From: Nocardia transvalensis NBRC 15921
GTDB lineage: Bacteria > Actinomycetota > Actinomycetes > Mycobacteriales > Mycobacteriaceae
DNA length: 64,000 nt
Reading direction: 5' to 3'
Assembly: GCF_000308875.1 (NCBI RefSeq)
Contig: NZ_BAGL01000002.1
Coordinates: 1 to 64,000, forward strand
A model generated the notes under the pieces. That model did no database searches. It worked only from the letters and a program-made list of their open reading frames with translations, and was not told where the DNA came from. This document shows, piece after piece, positions 24,764 through 34,170 of the stretch. The translations under genes and the position numbers were made by a program. Every line of letters begins with the position of its first letter. Position 1 is the stretch's first letter.

Positions 24764-25495
24764 ATGTATCGACGCACCGTGGCTCGTCCGAAAGTTCGTC
24801 GCGCTCTCCTGGCCCTGCCCGCGCTAGCGGCAGTCGGCATCCTTTCAGCAACGACCGTCGCCACCGCCGAGCCGACGGGACCCGACGTCTCGTCCTGGCA
24901 ACATGTCGACGGCCGGATGATCAACTGGTTCGAGGTGAAGGCCTCGGGCAACCATTTCGCGATGGTGAAGGCCACCGAGGGACTCAACTACATCAATCCC
25001 TATTTCGTCCCCGACAGCGTGCTGATGCGCGCGGCGGGGGTCGCCCGCGGCACCTATCATTACGCGCATCCCGACCTGCCGCCGGAACCGCAGGCCGCGC
25101 TGTACGCGACGACGGTCCTGGGCCAGAACGGCCCGCTGGATCTGCCCCCGGTGCTCGATCTGGAGAACTCCGGCGGGCTGCCGCCGGCCGCCCTCATCGA
25201 TTGGACCCACCGCTACCTGAACACGGTGCAGGCGCTCACCGGCCGGGTCCCGATCATCTACACCTATCCCACGTTCTGGCGCACGGCGATGGCCGACACC
25301 AACGAGTTCACCCGCTACCCCCTGTGGATCGCCGACTACCGCGGCAATGATCAGCCCGAGGTCCCCGGCGGCTGGCCCGCCTGGACCTTCTGGCAGACCA
25401 CCGACTCCGGGCAGATCCCGGGGATCGCGGGGCGAGCGGACATCAACATCTACAGCGGTGCCCAGGGAGATTTCGCCCGCTTCGCCAATATGTAG
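24764..25495 (+). CDS. Secreted GH25 lysozyme-like muramidase
   Basis: The 243-residue protein has a basic N-terminus and signal peptide (RRALLALPALAAVGILSATT, cleavage near TAEP), then a GH25 barrel: GPDVSSWQHVDG with the first catalytic Asp, MVKATEGLNYINPYF, YHYAHPDLPPEPQA, VLDLENSGG carrying the second acidic pair, and PAWTFWQTTDSG. It should cleave the beta-1,4 bond of peptidoglycan outside the cell. The ATG at 24764 is the best start for the signal peptide. It directly follows the glucosylglycerate hydrolase gene, but a functional link is not apparent. Confidence 0.9.
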   Translation: MYRRTVARPKVRRALLALPALAAVGILSATTVATAEPTGPDVSSWQHVDGRMINWFEVKASGNHFAMVKATEGLNYINPYFVPDSVLMRAAGVARGTYHYAHPDLPPEPQAALYATTVLGQNGPLDLPPVLDLENSGGLPPAALIDWTHRYLNTVQALTGRVPIIYTYPTFWRTAMADTNEFTRYPLWIADYRGNDQPEVPGGWPAWTFWQTTDSGQIPGIAGRADINIYSGAQGDFARFANM

Positions 25496-25533
25496 TCGGC
25501 AGGGCCGGTCACTTTCCCCGGCGTAAGCCGGGG

Positions 25534-25830
25534 TCAGTGTTCGTCGTAGTGCCCGTCGTGGGCGGCGTGGCGGCAGCCGTCGTGGATGTAGTCGACATGG
25601 TCGCCGTGGGGGACGGCGACGTGGCCGCAGCCCTCGCCGTGGACGTGGGCGTGGGACGGGTGCTCGGTGTGGCCGGACGGCTCGCATTCGTCGAAGTGGC
25701 CGTCGTGTTCGCGGTGCAGGTGGCCGTCGTGGACGTAGTCGACGTGGTCGCCGTGCGGGATGGAGACGTGTCCACACCCCGTGCCGTGCGTGTGGCCGTG
25801 GTCGGTGTGCGGAAGATGCGCTGTGGTCAT
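25534..25830 (-). CDS. His-rich metal-binding protein with internal duplication
   Basis: The 98-residue protein contains about 27 His. Two copies of a roughly 37-residue unit are evident: one from HGTGCGHVSIPHGDHVDYVH to DGHFDEC, the second from HGEGCGHVAVPHGDHVDYIH to DGHYDEH. Each unit keeps GCGH, PHGDHVDY and HDGH. Single-unit homologues of about 60 residues are often labelled zinc-transporter-related. It has no membrane segment or signal peptide, so cytosolic zinc/nickel storage or delivery is the likely role. A perfect DnaA box and the PhoX terminator lie just upstream. The duplication is recent enough to be about 80 percent identical. Confidence 0.8.
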   Translation of the reverse strand: MTTAHLPHTDHGHTHGTGCGHVSIPHGDHVDYVHDGHLHREHDGHFDECEPSGHTEHPSHAHVHGEGCGHVAVPHGDHVDYIHDGCRHAAHDGHYDEH

Positions 25831-25907
25831 CGAACTGCCCTCTTTCGTGCGGAATTTCCATGTCGAAAGAACAAAGTGGCGATAACCACACATTAACAGG
25901 TGCGCAT

Positions 25908-25916
25908 TTATCCACA
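25908..25916 (+). other. Perfect DnaA box TTATCCACA
   Basis: A consensus DnaA box stands alone in the gap between the His-rich and PhoX-like genes. It could titrate DnaA or regulate the His-rich gene, whose start is 78 bp away on the opposite strand. Chance occurrence is possible but less likely in so GC-rich a genome. Confidence 0.5.
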
Positions 25917-25921
25917 GGTTT

Positions 25922-25953
25922 CCCTGGGTGTGCACGCCTGTGCACACCCAGGG
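25922..25953 (-). terminator. Terminator hairpin after the PhoX-like gene
   Basis: CCCTGGGTGTGCA (25922-25934) pairs perfectly over 13 bp with TGCACACCCAGGG (25941-25953) around a 6-base loop, 8 bp beyond the PhoX stop on the minus strand. Confidence 0.85.
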
Positions 25954-25961
25954 CACCGCAC

Positions 25962-28022
25962 CTACACGCCGATGCTGCCGCCCTTGTCCTTCCACACCGC
26001 GACCACGGCGGGACGGGGCTGGGAGGCGCCGCCGTCGGGCCAGTGGGAGGCGGGCTTGTCGGCGGACGCGCCGTCGACCTCGCCCGGATGCTGCACGCAC
26101 ACCATGACGCGCTTCTCGCTCACCACCGGGCCGCAGGTCTCCGCGCCCTTCGGCACCGTCAGGAACTGCTTGGTCTCGCCGCGGCGCTCGCCCTCGAGGA
26201 TCACCGAGAACAGGCCGTCGTTCGACTTCAGCGCATTGCCGTCGGTGGCTATCCACAGGTTGCCGTAGGGGTCGAAGGCCACGTTGTCGGGACACGAGAT
26301 CGGGCTGACCTTCGTCTTGTCGAATCCGCCGAAGTAGGTGTCGGCGGCCGCCGGATCGCCGCAGACCAGCAGCAGCGACCAGGTGAACGCGGTGCCCTTG
26401 TGATCGTCGGTGATCTCCAGGATCTGGCCGTTCTTGTTCTGGTTGCGCGGATTCGCCTCGTCCGCGGCGGCCTTGCCCTCGGTGCCGCGGTTGGAGTTGT
26501 TGGTCAGCGCCACGTACACCTTGCCGGTCTTCGGGTTCGGCTCGAAGTCCTCGGGGCGGTCCATCTTGGTGGCGCCCACCTTGTCCCCGGCCACGCGGGT
26601 GAAGACCGCGACCTCCTCGGCGGACATGCCCTGCACCAGCGACGCGCCCTTGCCGTCGGCGCCGGTCTGGAGGATCGGGATCCACTGGCCCTTACCCGTG
26701 AATCCCTTGTCCGAGGGCACCTTTCCGGTGCCGTCGATCTGCTCGGCGTGATCGCCGGTCAGCTTCGCGACGTAGAGGGTGCCCTCGTCGAGGATGGTCA
26801 TGTTGTGCTTGCGGCTGGCCGCCGTATCGCCCTGCTCGATCTTCTTGGCGGAGACGAACTTGTACATGTACTCGAAGCGCTCGTCGTCGCCGGAGTACGC
26901 GACCACCGTCCCGTCCGGGGTGACGTAGATATTCGCCGACTCGTGCTTGAACCGGCCCAGCGCGGTGTGCTTGATCGGCGTCGAGGCCGGATCCCACGGA
27001 TCGAGTTCGACGATGTAGCCGAAGCGGTTGGACTCGTTGGGCTCCTGCGCCACATCGAACCGCTTGTCGAAACGCTCCCAGTGCCTTGGCATCTCGCCCT
27101 GGCCCGCGCCCGGATGGCCCAGGCCGTAGCGCTTGCCTCGCTCCTGCGCGATCGGATCGGCCAGCACGCCGGAGAAGTACTGGTTGAAGTTCTCCTCGCC
27201 GGACAGCACGGTGCCCCACGGGGTGAGCCCGCCGGAGCAATTGTTCAGTGTCCCCAGCACTTTCGCGCCGGTCGGATCGGCGGAGGTCTTCAGGAACGCG
27301 CTGCCCGCGGCCGGTCCGGTGAGGGTGAATTCGGAGGTGCCCGTGATGCGGCGGTTGTACCGGCCCATGACCGGCGTCAGCTTGCCCGTGGCGGATTCGC
27401 CCTTCACCTCCACGACCGAGAGTCCGTGCGCGGCAAGGCAGATCGCGAACTGTTCCGCCGTCGGCGCGTCCGGGTTGTAGCCGGTGAACATGTGCGGTTC
27501 GGTGGTGTACTCGTGATTGACCACCAGCAGGTAGGAATCTGCCTGGCCCTCGATCGGCAGCAGGCCCTGGAAGTCGTTGTTGTAGCCGAACTGCTTGGCC
27601 TGCGCGGCGGCGGACTGCTTCGCGAAATCGAAGGCCGGGGCGTCCGGCAGCACCGGGTCGCCCCAGCGGATGACCACCGACTGCTGATAGCCGTCGGGGA
27701 CGACCAGCGCGTCCTGGGTGTTGGGCGCCACCGCGGTGAAGTCGGTGCCGGTGCCGGGCCTGCTCTCGGCGGTGTTCTTCGGCGCGTCGTCCCCGCAGGC
27801 CGCGAGGACCGAGCCCGCGCCGGTCGCGAGCACGACGGCCGCGCCGCCCTTCAGCAGCCCGCGCCGGGAGATCGACGCGACGATATCGCCGAAGTACTCA
27901 CCGGCCGAGGTGTTGGGCACCTCGTGGAAACACGCGTTTCCACATTTGTAGGCGCAGGTTGTCGAGGAGCGCGACGACCGGCCGTCGTGCGTCACGAACA
28001 GAGACAGGGGCTTGAGATTCAC
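25962..28022 (-). CDS. PhoX-like alkaline phosphatase (DUF839), Tat-exported
   Basis: The 686-residue protein matches the DUF839/PhoX family: GGLTPWGTVLSGEENFNQYF, FGYIVELDPWDP, LGRFKHESANIYV, YSGDDERFEYMYKF and FDPYGNLWIATDG. A twin-arginine motif SRRGLLKGGA at about residue 53 followed by a hydrophobic stretch and AAC indicates Tat export, possibly as a lipoprotein. PhoX enzymes use calcium and an iron cofactor to release phosphate from esters under phosphate limitation. The GTG at 28022 follows GAGGAGCGATC at good spacing and is preferred over the ATG five codons earlier. The N-terminal 50 residues before the RR motif are long for a Tat signal but typical of this family. Confidence 0.9.
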   Translation of the reverse strand: MNLKPLSLFVTHDGRSSRSSTTCAYKCGNACFHEVPNTSAGEYFGDIVASISRRGLLKGGAAVVLATGAGSVLAACGDDAPKNTAESRPGTGTDFTAVAPNTQDALVVPDGYQQSVVIRWGDPVLPDAPAFDFAKQSAAAQAKQFGYNNDFQGLLPIEGQADSYLLVVNHEYTTEPHMFTGYNPDAPTAEQFAICLAAHGLSVVEVKGESATGKLTPVMGRYNRRITGTSEFTLTGPAAGSAFLKTSADPTGAKVLGTLNNCSGGLTPWGTVLSGEENFNQYFSGVLADPIAQERGKRYGLGHPGAGQGEMPRHWERFDKRFDVAQEPNESNRFGYIVELDPWDPASTPIKHTALGRFKHESANIYVTPDGTVVAYSGDDERFEYMYKFVSAKKIEQGDTAASRKHNMTILDEGTLYVAKLTGDHAEQIDGTGKVPSDKGFTGKGQWIPILQTGADGKGASLVQGMSAEEVAVFTRVAGDKVGATKMDRPEDFEPNPKTGKVYVALTNNSNRGTEGKAAADEANPRNQNKNGQILEITDDHKGTAFTWSLLLVCGDPAAADTYFGGFDKTKVSPISCPDNVAFDPYGNLWIATDGNALKSNDGLFSVILEGERRGETKQFLTVPKGAETCGPVVSEKRVMVCVQHPGEVDGASADKPASHWPDGGASQPRPAVVAVWKDKGGSIGV

Positions 28023-28117
28023 GATCGCTCCTCGCATGGGCTGGCGATGCGCACGCTAAACGGGTCGTGCGAGGTCCAGGAGACGTAAACGTGAACATCC
28101 GACCAATTAGGTGAGGC

Positions 28118-28843
28118 TTACAGGATCTGGGAGAGGAACTGCCTCAGTCGCGGGGTCTCGGCATTGTCGAAGATCCGGTCCGGCGTCCCGGACTCCACGA
28201 CCTTGCCCTGATCCATGAACACCACGCTGTCGGAGACCGAACGGGCGAAGCCCATCTCGTGCGTCACCACGATCATGGTCATCCCGCCCGACGCCAGCTC
28301 CGCCATCAGCGCCAGCACTCCCTTGACCAGTTCCGGGTCCAGCGCGGAGGTGGCCTCGTCGAACAGCATCAGCTCCGGTTTCATCGCCAGCGCCCGCGCG
28401 ATCGCGACGCGCTGCTGCTGGCCGCCGGACAGGTTGCCGGGGCGCGCGTCGGCGCGGTTCGCGAGGCCCACCGTCTCCAGCTGTTCCAGGGCCACGGCCC
28501 GGGCCTCGTCCTTGGACAGCCCGCGCAGCTTGCGCGGTCCCAGCGCCACGTTGTCGGCGACCGTGCGATGCGGGAACAGGTTGAAATGCTGGAACACCAT
28601 GCCGATGCGCTGCCGCAGCTTGTCCGGATCCTCGGTGAGCACCGAGACGTCGTCGATGAGCACATCACCGGAGTCCGGCTCGTGGAGCCGGTTCAGCACC
28701 CGCAGCAGCGTGGATTTACCCGACCCCGACGGGCCGACGACGGTCGTCGTCTTCCCCGCGTCGACGTGGATGTCGACACCGCGCAGGATCTGGTTGCGGC
28801 CCAGGGTGAGATGCAGATCGGTACCCGTCAGGGAGGAACTCAT
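28118..28843 (-). CDS. Polar amino-acid ABC transporter ATP-binding protein
   Basis: The 241-residue ATPase of the GlnQ/HisP subfamily has Walker [10 protein letters not shown] (about 38-46), [20 protein letters not shown], signature [15 protein letters not shown], Walker [15 protein letters not shown] and H-loop [10 protein letters not shown]. Its ATG overlaps the stop of the fused binding-protein/permease gene (ATGA), so the two are coupled and make a complete importer. It powers uptake of a polar amino acid. No further gene follows in the operon. Confidence 0.95.
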   Translation of the reverse strand: MSSSLTGTDLHLTLGRNQILRGVDIHVDAGKTTTVVGPSGSGKSTLLRVLNRLHEPDSGDVLIDDVSVLTEDPDKLRQRIGMVFQHFNLFPHRTVADNVALGPRKLRGLSKDEARAVALEQLETVGLANRADARPGNLSGGQQQRVAIARALAMKPELMLFDEATSALDPELVKGVLALMAELASGGMTMIVVTHEMGFARSVSDSVVFMDQGKVVESGTPDRIFDNAETPRLRQFLSQIL

Positions 28844-30651
28844 GCTCCGCGTCCTTCCGTGATGACGGCCTGTTCCACCGGCTCGACCGGATCCTCCCGA
28901 CGCCCGGTGCGCAGCCTGCGGTCGATGTAGTTCACCAGGTGCGTGAGCGGAATGGTCAGCAGGAGGTAGACCAGGCCGGCCGCGACCAGCGGCGACAGGT
29001 TACCGGTCTGCGCGTTGAGGTCGCGCCCGACGGCGAACAGCTCCCGCTGCGAGGCCAGCAGGCCCAGGAAGTAGATCAGCGAGGAATCCTTGATCAGCGC
29101 GATGAACTGGTTCATCAGCGCGGGCAGCACCCGGCGCACGCCCTGCGGGATCACCACCAGCGTCATCGACTGCCGATAGCCGAACCCGATGGCGCGCGCG
29201 GCCTCCAGCTGCCCGGCCTCCACGGATTGGATGCCGGAGCGGAAGATCTCGCCGATATAGGCGGATGCCAGCAGCGCCAGCGCCACCGCGCCCAGCCAGT
29301 AGGGATTGTTGCCGGTGAGGTTCTTGACCACCGGGCCGATCCCGAGTCCGATCAGCAGGATGATCACCACGGCGGGCAGGCCGCGGAAGATATCGGTGTA
29401 AATCCTTGCGGGCCAGCGCAACCAGCGCGTCCGCGAGATGCCCGCGACCGCCAGCAGCATGCCGATCGCGGTGCCGATCACCCCCGAAACCAGCGCCAGG
29501 ATCAAAGTATTCGGCAGGCCGGTCTTGAACAGATCGGGAAATGCCTTGCGGTACAGCGACCAATCGAAGAACGTGTCGCGCAATTGCTCCAGTGTCGATT
29601 TGGGAGCCGACTGCTGACTGTCGGTGTTCTGATGCTCCGCGGCGATCTTGTCGAAGTCCGGCAGCTGCGGCATCGGCGCGGCCTTGGAGCCGGGCTTCCA
29701 TCCCGGCGGGAACGGCCGCGGCGCCCAGTCCTGGTAGAGCTTGGCGTAGGTGCCGTCGGCGATGACCGCGTCGAGGCCCGCGTTCAGCGCGTCGGTCAGC
29801 GGCTGATTGCCCTTGCGGACCGCCCACGCGGTGAAGTTGTCCAGGCTGAAGGTGTTCTGCACGATCGAGGTCGAATCGCCGGGCTGCACGGCTCCGGTAG
29901 CCTGCGCCGACGGCGCGACCCAGGCGTCGATCTGGCCGGTCTTCAGATTCGCGTACGCGGTGTTGTAGTCCGGGAACTTCACCGGATCCAGCTTCAGGGT
30001 GTTGACGACGTACTCGTCCTGCACCGTGCCCTGGACGACGCCGATCCGCACGCCCTGCTTCAGATCCGAGAACCCTGTGAGCGCACTGCCGTTCGGCACC
30101 ACGAGCGAGAAGTAGCCGAAGTCGTACCCGTTGGTGAAGCCGACCTGCTGCCGCCGCGCGTCGGTGGTGGTGATGCTGGAGGACCCGGCGTCGAACCTGC
30201 CGTTGGACACCTGCGCCAGCAGGCCCGCGAACTCCGTGCCGGAGAACTCCACCTGCAGGCCGAGTTTCGCGCCGACGGCCTTCAGCAGCTCGTTGTCGAA
30301 GCCGGTGAAGACGCCCTGGGAGTTCACGCAGATGCTCGGCGGCGCGTCCGACAGCGTGCCGACGCTCAGCTTGCCCGGGGTGAGCAGTCCGAGTTTGCCG
30401 GTGTCGATCGTGTCGAGCGGGACCGTGTTCGGTGTGGTGAATCGGTCCGCGCCCGCCTCGGCGCCCGTCGCCAGGTTGGTCGGTGCGGCCGACGCCGATT
30501 CGACGCCCGGCGGCGCGCACAACCCGCTGCCGGCCGACGAATTGCTGCTGTCCGAACCGCAGGCGGCGAGGAACAGCACGCTCAGGGCCGACACCACCGC
30601 TATCAGCGCACGGGGTCGTGAAGTGGGCAAACGGACCATAGGCGAGAACAT
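28840..30651 (-). CDS. Amino-acid ABC transporter: binding protein fused to permease
   Basis: The 603-residue fusion starts with a lipoprotein signal ([19 protein letters not shown]; Cys about 31). A family-3 solute-binding domain follows (about 75-330; [45 protein letters not shown]). After a linker of about 60 residues, a HisMQ-type permease (about 375-590) shows [19 protein letters not shown], the EAA loop [19 protein letters not shown] and [13 protein letters not shown]. The binding domain sits outside, tethered at both lipid and membrane helix. Such fusions occur in some Firmicutes and Actinobacteria and allow fast substrate hand-off. With the coupled ATPase it makes a two-gene importer. 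The ligand is not predictable here. Confidence 0.93.
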   Translation of the reverse strand: MFSPMVRLPTSRPRALIAVVSALSVLFLAACGSDSSNSSAGSGLCAPPGVESASAAPTNLATGAEAGADRFTTPNTVPLDTIDTGKLGLLTPGKLSVGTLSDAPPSICVNSQGVFTGFDNELLKAVGAKLGLQVEFSGTEFAGLLAQVSNGRFDAGSSSITTTDARRQQVGFTNGYDFGYFSLVVPNGSALTGFSDLKQGVRIGVVQGTVQDEYVVNTLKLDPVKFPDYNTAYANLKTGQIDAWVAPSAQATGAVQPGDSTSIVQNTFSLDNFTAWAVRKGNQPLTDALNAGLDAVIADGTYAKLYQDWAPRPFPPGWKPGSKAAPMPQLPDFDKIAAEHQNTDSQQSAPKSTLEQLRDTFFDWSLYRKAFPDLFKTGLPNTLILALVSGVIGTAIGMLLAVAGISRTRWLRWPARIYTDIFRGLPAVVIILLIGLGIGPVVKNLTGNNPYWLGAVALALLASAYIGEIFRSGIQSVEAGQLEAARAIGFGYRQSMTLVVIPQGVRRVLPALMNQFIALIKDSSLIYFLGLLASQRELFAVGRDLNAQTGNLSPLVAAGLVYLLLTIPLTHLVNYIDRRLRTGRREDPVEPVEQAVITEGRGA

Positions 30652-30670
30652 TAGCCGGAAATCCTACCGA

Positions 30671-31777
30671 TCAGTCGACCACGCCCCAGTGCAACACCCG
30701 GGAGGTGAACAGGACCAATCCCAGCGAGACGGTCGCCACCACGACGAGTCCGACCACCGCGACGGCCAGCGGCCGCCAGCCCGAGCGGCCGAGTTCCCGG
30801 AAATCGGTATTCAGCCCGACGCCGGCGAAGGTGAGCAGGAACGCCCACTTCGACACGTTACCGAGGCTGGTCAGCTGCGGCTTGTCGATCCAGTGCGCCG
30901 TCGCCAGGGCCGACACCGCCAGGAAGCCGAGGACGAACTTGGGGAATTTCGCCCACACGAACGCCGCCTTGGCACGCAGCCCGGGGGCCACGGCGTCGGC
31001 CTCGCCGCGGGAAGCCCAGTACAGCGCGAAGCCCAGCACCACGAATCCGATCAGCGCGTTGCGCGTCGACTTCACCAGGACCGCCAGCTTGCCCGCGGCG
31101 TCGGAGTAGGCGTAGCCGGTGGCGGTGGTCTCGGCGGTGTTGTCCACGGCCAGACCCGCCCACAGCCCGAATTCGTGATCGGTCAGGCCCAGGCCGTGAC
31201 CGATCGCGGGCAGGGTGAACAGCGCGACCGCGCCCAGGGTGAGAATGGCGGCGATCGCGTACCCGACATCGGCGTTGCGGGCGCGGATGGCGCCGCGCGA
31301 GGCGACGATGGCCGACACCCCGCAGATCGAGGTGCCCACGGCCAGCAGCGAGCCGAGTTTGCCGGAGAGGTTCAGCAACCGGGCGACGGTGAGGATGATC
31401 GCGCCCGCCACCGTCATATCGATGAGGATCAGCACGAAGCTGGTGCCGCCCAGCTCGGCGACATCACCGAGTACGAATCGCGAGCCCAGCGCGACGATCC
31501 CGACCTTCAGCCAGAATTCGTAGGTGCCGATGCCGGGCTTGAAGATCCGGTGCACGCCAACGGTATTGGCGATGATCAGGCCGAATATGATGGCCCACAG
31601 CACGTATTCGATATCGGGGAAGCGCCAGTGGTGATCCTTGACCACGTCGTTCACCCAGATCTGGGTGTACTTGCCGAGCAGGCCGACCGCGATCAGCAGG
31701 ACGATGCCGGGCAGGTAGGCGAGCGGGCCTCGGAGCGTTCCGGATGCTGTTGCCGGAGTGGTGGTTTCGGTGGTCAT
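30671..31777 (-). CDS. YeiH-family (UPF0324) putative anion exporter
   Basis: The 368-residue protein has about ten membrane segments and the YeiH/UPF0324 signature regions [20 protein letters not shown] and [20 protein letters not shown], with the late conserved segment [14 protein letters not shown]. The family is annotated as putative sulfate or other anion exporters. It starts four bases after the stop of a 41-residue membrane protein gene, so the two are probably co-expressed. It ends 19 bp before the start of the fused ABC gene on the same strand, so readthrough is possible. Confidence 0.9.
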   Translation of the reverse strand: MTTETTTPATASGTLRGPLAYLPGIVLLIAVGLLGKYTQIWVNDVVKDHHWRFPDIEYVLWAIIFGLIIANTVGVHRIFKPGIGTYEFWLKVGIVALGSRFVLGDVAELGGTSFVLILIDMTVAGAIILTVARLLNLSGKLGSLLAVGTSICGVSAIVASRGAIRARNADVGYAIAAILTLGAVALFTLPAIGHGLGLTDHEFGLWAGLAVDNTAETTATGYAYSDAAGKLAVLVKSTRNALIGFVVLGFALYWASRGEADAVAPGLRAKAAFVWAKFPKFVLGFLAVSALATAHWIDKPQLTSLGNVSKWAFLLTFAGVGLNTDFRELGRSGWRPLAVAVVGLVVVATVSLGLVLFTSRVLHWGVVD

Positions 31778-31781
31778 CGGA

Positions 31782-31907
31782 TCACCACGGAATCTTCGGC
31801 AGGATTCCGGCGACGGCCAGGAGTACGAAGATCCCCGCGACGATCACCGCCCACCAGTCCACGCCTATGCGCTGGAATGCGCTGGGCACAGCGTCCGGTT
31901 CACTCAT
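31782..31907 (-). CDS. 41-residue single-pass membrane protein upstream of YeiH
   Basis: An ATG at 31907, preceded by GATGAGGGAGTC (good Shine-Dalgarno), opens a short frame. It begins [19 protein letters not shown], continues into a single hydrophobic helix [19 protein letters not shown], and ends KIPW with a TGA four bases before the YeiH start. Its size, helix, ribosome site and spacing argue for a real gene, possibly a small accessory subunit of the exporter like KdpF for KdpABC. No family name is known to me. Confidence 0.7.
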   Translation of the reverse strand: MSEPDAVPSAFQRIGVDWWAVIVAGIFVLLAVAGILPKIPW

Positions 31908-32024
31908 GGCCGACTCCCTCATCACCACGATCGCAACGCGACCAGCAGCCATGGTGCGGGCGGCCGCGCCCCGGCGGAAGTGATCGAATCAGCGGGATTC
32001 GAAGGGCGCGGCCGGTCGAGCCTC

Positions 32025-32819
32025 TCAGGCGATGCCGGTGACCGACTCCGGGTTGAACTCGTCGCGCCAGCGGATCGCCTCCACCAGCTCGGCCAGGTCG
32101 TACTTCGGGCCGCCGGTGCCGACGGTGAAGGTGGTGGCTCCGGCCGCGACCAGAGCGGGGGCCTTGTCGGCGCCCGGCCAGTCCACCGAGCGCTCGATGG
32201 TCGCGGGATCGGTGCCCACGGCCGCGCAGTGGTCGGCGAGGATCTTCGACTTGCGTTCCAGCTCGTCCAGTTTCGCGAACGTGTGCCAGATGTCGCCGTA
32301 CTCGGCCACCAGCCGCAGCGTCTTCTTCTCCCCGCCGCCGCCGATGAGGATCGGGATCTTGCGCACCGGTTGCGGATTCAGCTTCTTCAGCCGGGCGTCG
32401 ATGCGGGCCAGGTAGTCCTTCAGCAGGTCCAGACGCGTTCCCGCCGTGCCGAATTCGTAGCCGTACTCGTCGTAGTCACGCTGGAACCAGCCGGCGCCGA
32501 TGCCGAGAATCAGGCGGCCGCCGGAGATGTGGTCGACGGTGCGGGCCATATCGGCGAGCAGGTCCGGGTTGCGGTAGCCGCCGCCGGTGACCAGCGCGCC
32601 CAGCTCCACCCGCTCGGTCTGCTCGGCGATCGCGCCGAGCATGGTCCAGCATTCGAAGTGCTCGCCCTCGGGATCGCCGTACAGGGGGTAGAAGTGGTCC
32701 CAGTTGAACACGATGTCCACGCCCGCGTCCTCGGCGCGGAGCACGGCGTCGCGGATCAGTCCGTAGTCCGGAGCGTGCTGCGGCTGTAGCTGGACTCCGA
32801 TACGAACGGGACGGGTCAT
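32025..32819 (-). CDS. LLM-class F420-dependent oxidoreductase
   Basis: The 264-residue luciferase-like TIM-barrel protein has GVQLQPQHAPDY at the N-terminus, VFNWDHFYPLYGDPEG, LGALVTGGGYRNPDLLADM, TVDHISGGRLILGIGAGW (flavin/F420 phosphate site) and KIPILIGGGGEKKTLRLVAE. These match the LLM class that uses F420 in Actinobacteria. The ATG follows GAGGAGGACCC at ideal spacing. It stands alone, divergent from the sugar ABC ATPase. The substrate is unknown. Confidence 0.92.
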   Translation of the reverse strand: MTRPVRIGVQLQPQHAPDYGLIRDAVLRAEDAGVDIVFNWDHFYPLYGDPEGEHFECWTMLGAIAEQTERVELGALVTGGGYRNPDLLADMARTVDHISGGRLILGIGAGWFQRDYDEYGYEFGTAGTRLDLLKDYLARIDARLKKLNPQPVRKIPILIGGGGEKKTLRLVAEYGDIWHTFAKLDELERKSKILADHCAAVGTDPATIERSVDWPGADKAPALVAAGATTFTVGTGGPKYDLAELVEAIRWRDEFNPESVTGIA

Positions 32820-32967
32820 GGGTCCTCCTCGGAATGACGTTTTTCTCGAGGCTACCCGCATCCGACCGGTACGATTCTGCTCGCGCCCCGGGCAGAAGTG
32901 ACGGGGCGCGCCACCCCTCTACTCGGATCGTCCGGCACGTTCCTGCCGGTGAAGGGATTGATTCATC

Positions 32968-34056
32968 ATGGCCACGGTCACCTTCGACCGCGCGACCCGG
33001 CTCTACCCGGGCGCCACCAAACCCGCCGTCGACCAGCTGAACCTGGAGATCGCCGACGGTGAGTTCCTGGTCCTCGTCGGCCCGTCCGGTTGCGGCAAGT
33101 CCACGTCCCTGCGCATGCTCGCGGGTCTCGAGGACGTCGACGGCGGGCGCATCCTCATCGGCGAGAAGGACGTCACCGCCGCGGAGCCCAAGGAACGCGA
33201 TATCGCGATGGTGTTCCAGAACTACGCGCTCTACCCGCATATGACCGTCGCGGAGAACATGGGTTTCGCGCTGAAGATGGCGAAGGTGCCGAAGGCCGAC
33301 AAGGACCAGCGTGTGCGGGAGGCCGCCAAGCTGCTGGACCTCGAGCAGTTCCTCGACCGCAAACCCAAGCAGCTGTCCGGCGGCCAGCGCCAGCGCGTCG
33401 CGATGGGCCGGGCGATCGTGCGGCAGCCGCAGGTCTTCCTGATGGACGAGCCGCTGTCGAACCTCGACGCCAAGCTGCGCGTGCAGACCCGCACCCAGAT
33501 CGCGCAGTTGCAGCGGCGGCTCGGCACCACCACCGTCTACGTCACCCACGACCAGGTCGAGGCGATGACCATGGGCGACCGGGTCGCGGTGCTGAAAGAC
33601 GGCCTGCTGCAACAGTGCGCGACCCCGCGCGACCTGTACCGGGATCCCGCGAACCTGTTCGTCGCCGGATTCATGGGTTCGCCGGCGATGAACCTGTTCA
33701 CGCTGCCGGTGCGCACGGACGGCGTGACGCTGGGCGGCCACACCTTCGCGGTGCCGCGCACGGTCACCGATGCCGTCGAGGGGACCGTGGTGCTGGGCAT
33801 CCGCCCGGAGCACTTCGATATCGCGGGCAGCGGTGACGGCATCGCGATGGAGGTCGACGTGGTCGAGGAACTCGGCTCCGACGCCTACATCTACGGCCGC
33901 ACCGTCGGCGAGGAGGGCGCCTCCGGCACCGGCGAGACCATCGTCGCCCGCGCCGACTGGCGCAACCCCCCGGCCAAGGGCGAAAAACTCTCCCTCGCCG
34001 CCACGTCGGAACACATCTACTTCTTCAACCCGTCCGACGGCGCCCGCCTGAACTGA
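32968..34056 (+). CDS. Orphan sugar ABC transporter ATPase (UgpC/MsiK/SugC-like)
   Basis: The 362-residue CUT1-type ATPase has Walker A GPSGCGKST (about 39-47), the FQNYALYPHMTVAENMGFAL Q-loop region, LSGGQRQRVAMGRAI, Walker B VFLMDEPLSNLDAKLR and H-loop VTHDQVEAMTM. The C-terminal TOBE/MalK regulatory domain includes VVLGIRPEHF. No permease or binding protein adjoins it. A sugar binding-protein/permease operon lacking an ATPase lies about 6 kb downstream at 39.7-43.0 kb. Sharing one ATPase among several sugar importers, as MsiK does in Streptomyces, would explain this. A paired inverted repeat follows the gene. Confidence 0.93.
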   Translation: MATVTFDRATRLYPGATKPAVDQLNLEIADGEFLVLVGPSGCGKSTSLRMLAGLEDVDGGRILIGEKDVTAAEPKERDIAMVFQNYALYPHMTVAENMGFALKMAKVPKADKDQRVREAAKLLDLEQFLDRKPKQLSGGQRQRVAMGRAIVRQPQVFLMDEPLSNLDAKLRVQTRTQIAQLQRRLGTTTVYVTHDQVEAMTMGDRVAVLKDGLLQQCATPRDLYRDPANLFVAGFMGSPAMNLFTLPVRTDGVTLGGHTFAVPRTVTDAVEGTVVLGIRPEHFDIAGSGDGIAMEVDVVEELGSDAYIYGRTVGEEGASGTGETIVARADWRNPPAKGEKLSLAATSEHIYFFNPSDGARLN

Positions 34057-34079
34057 TCACCGGCCTCGTCACACGCACT

Positions 34080-34152
34080 CCCTCGTTTCCGGCATGCTTT
34101 TGGCCGGAATCCTCAGGTGAGATCCCGGCCAAAAGCGTGCCGGGAAACGAGG
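34080..34152. repeat. Two opposed copies of the repeat element forming a long terminator-like dyad
   Basis: One copy (TTCCGGCATGCTTTTGGCCGGAA, 34087-34109) and an inverted copy (34124-34144) are embedded in flanking arms CCCTCGTTTC / GAAACGAGGG. Together they make an almost perfect 27-28 bp stem around a 17-base loop between the convergent ABC ATPase and HxlR genes. Either element can also fold alone. A bidirectional terminator is the likely function. Confidence 0.75.
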
Positions 34153-34170
34153 GGGCGGCGTGGAGGTGGG

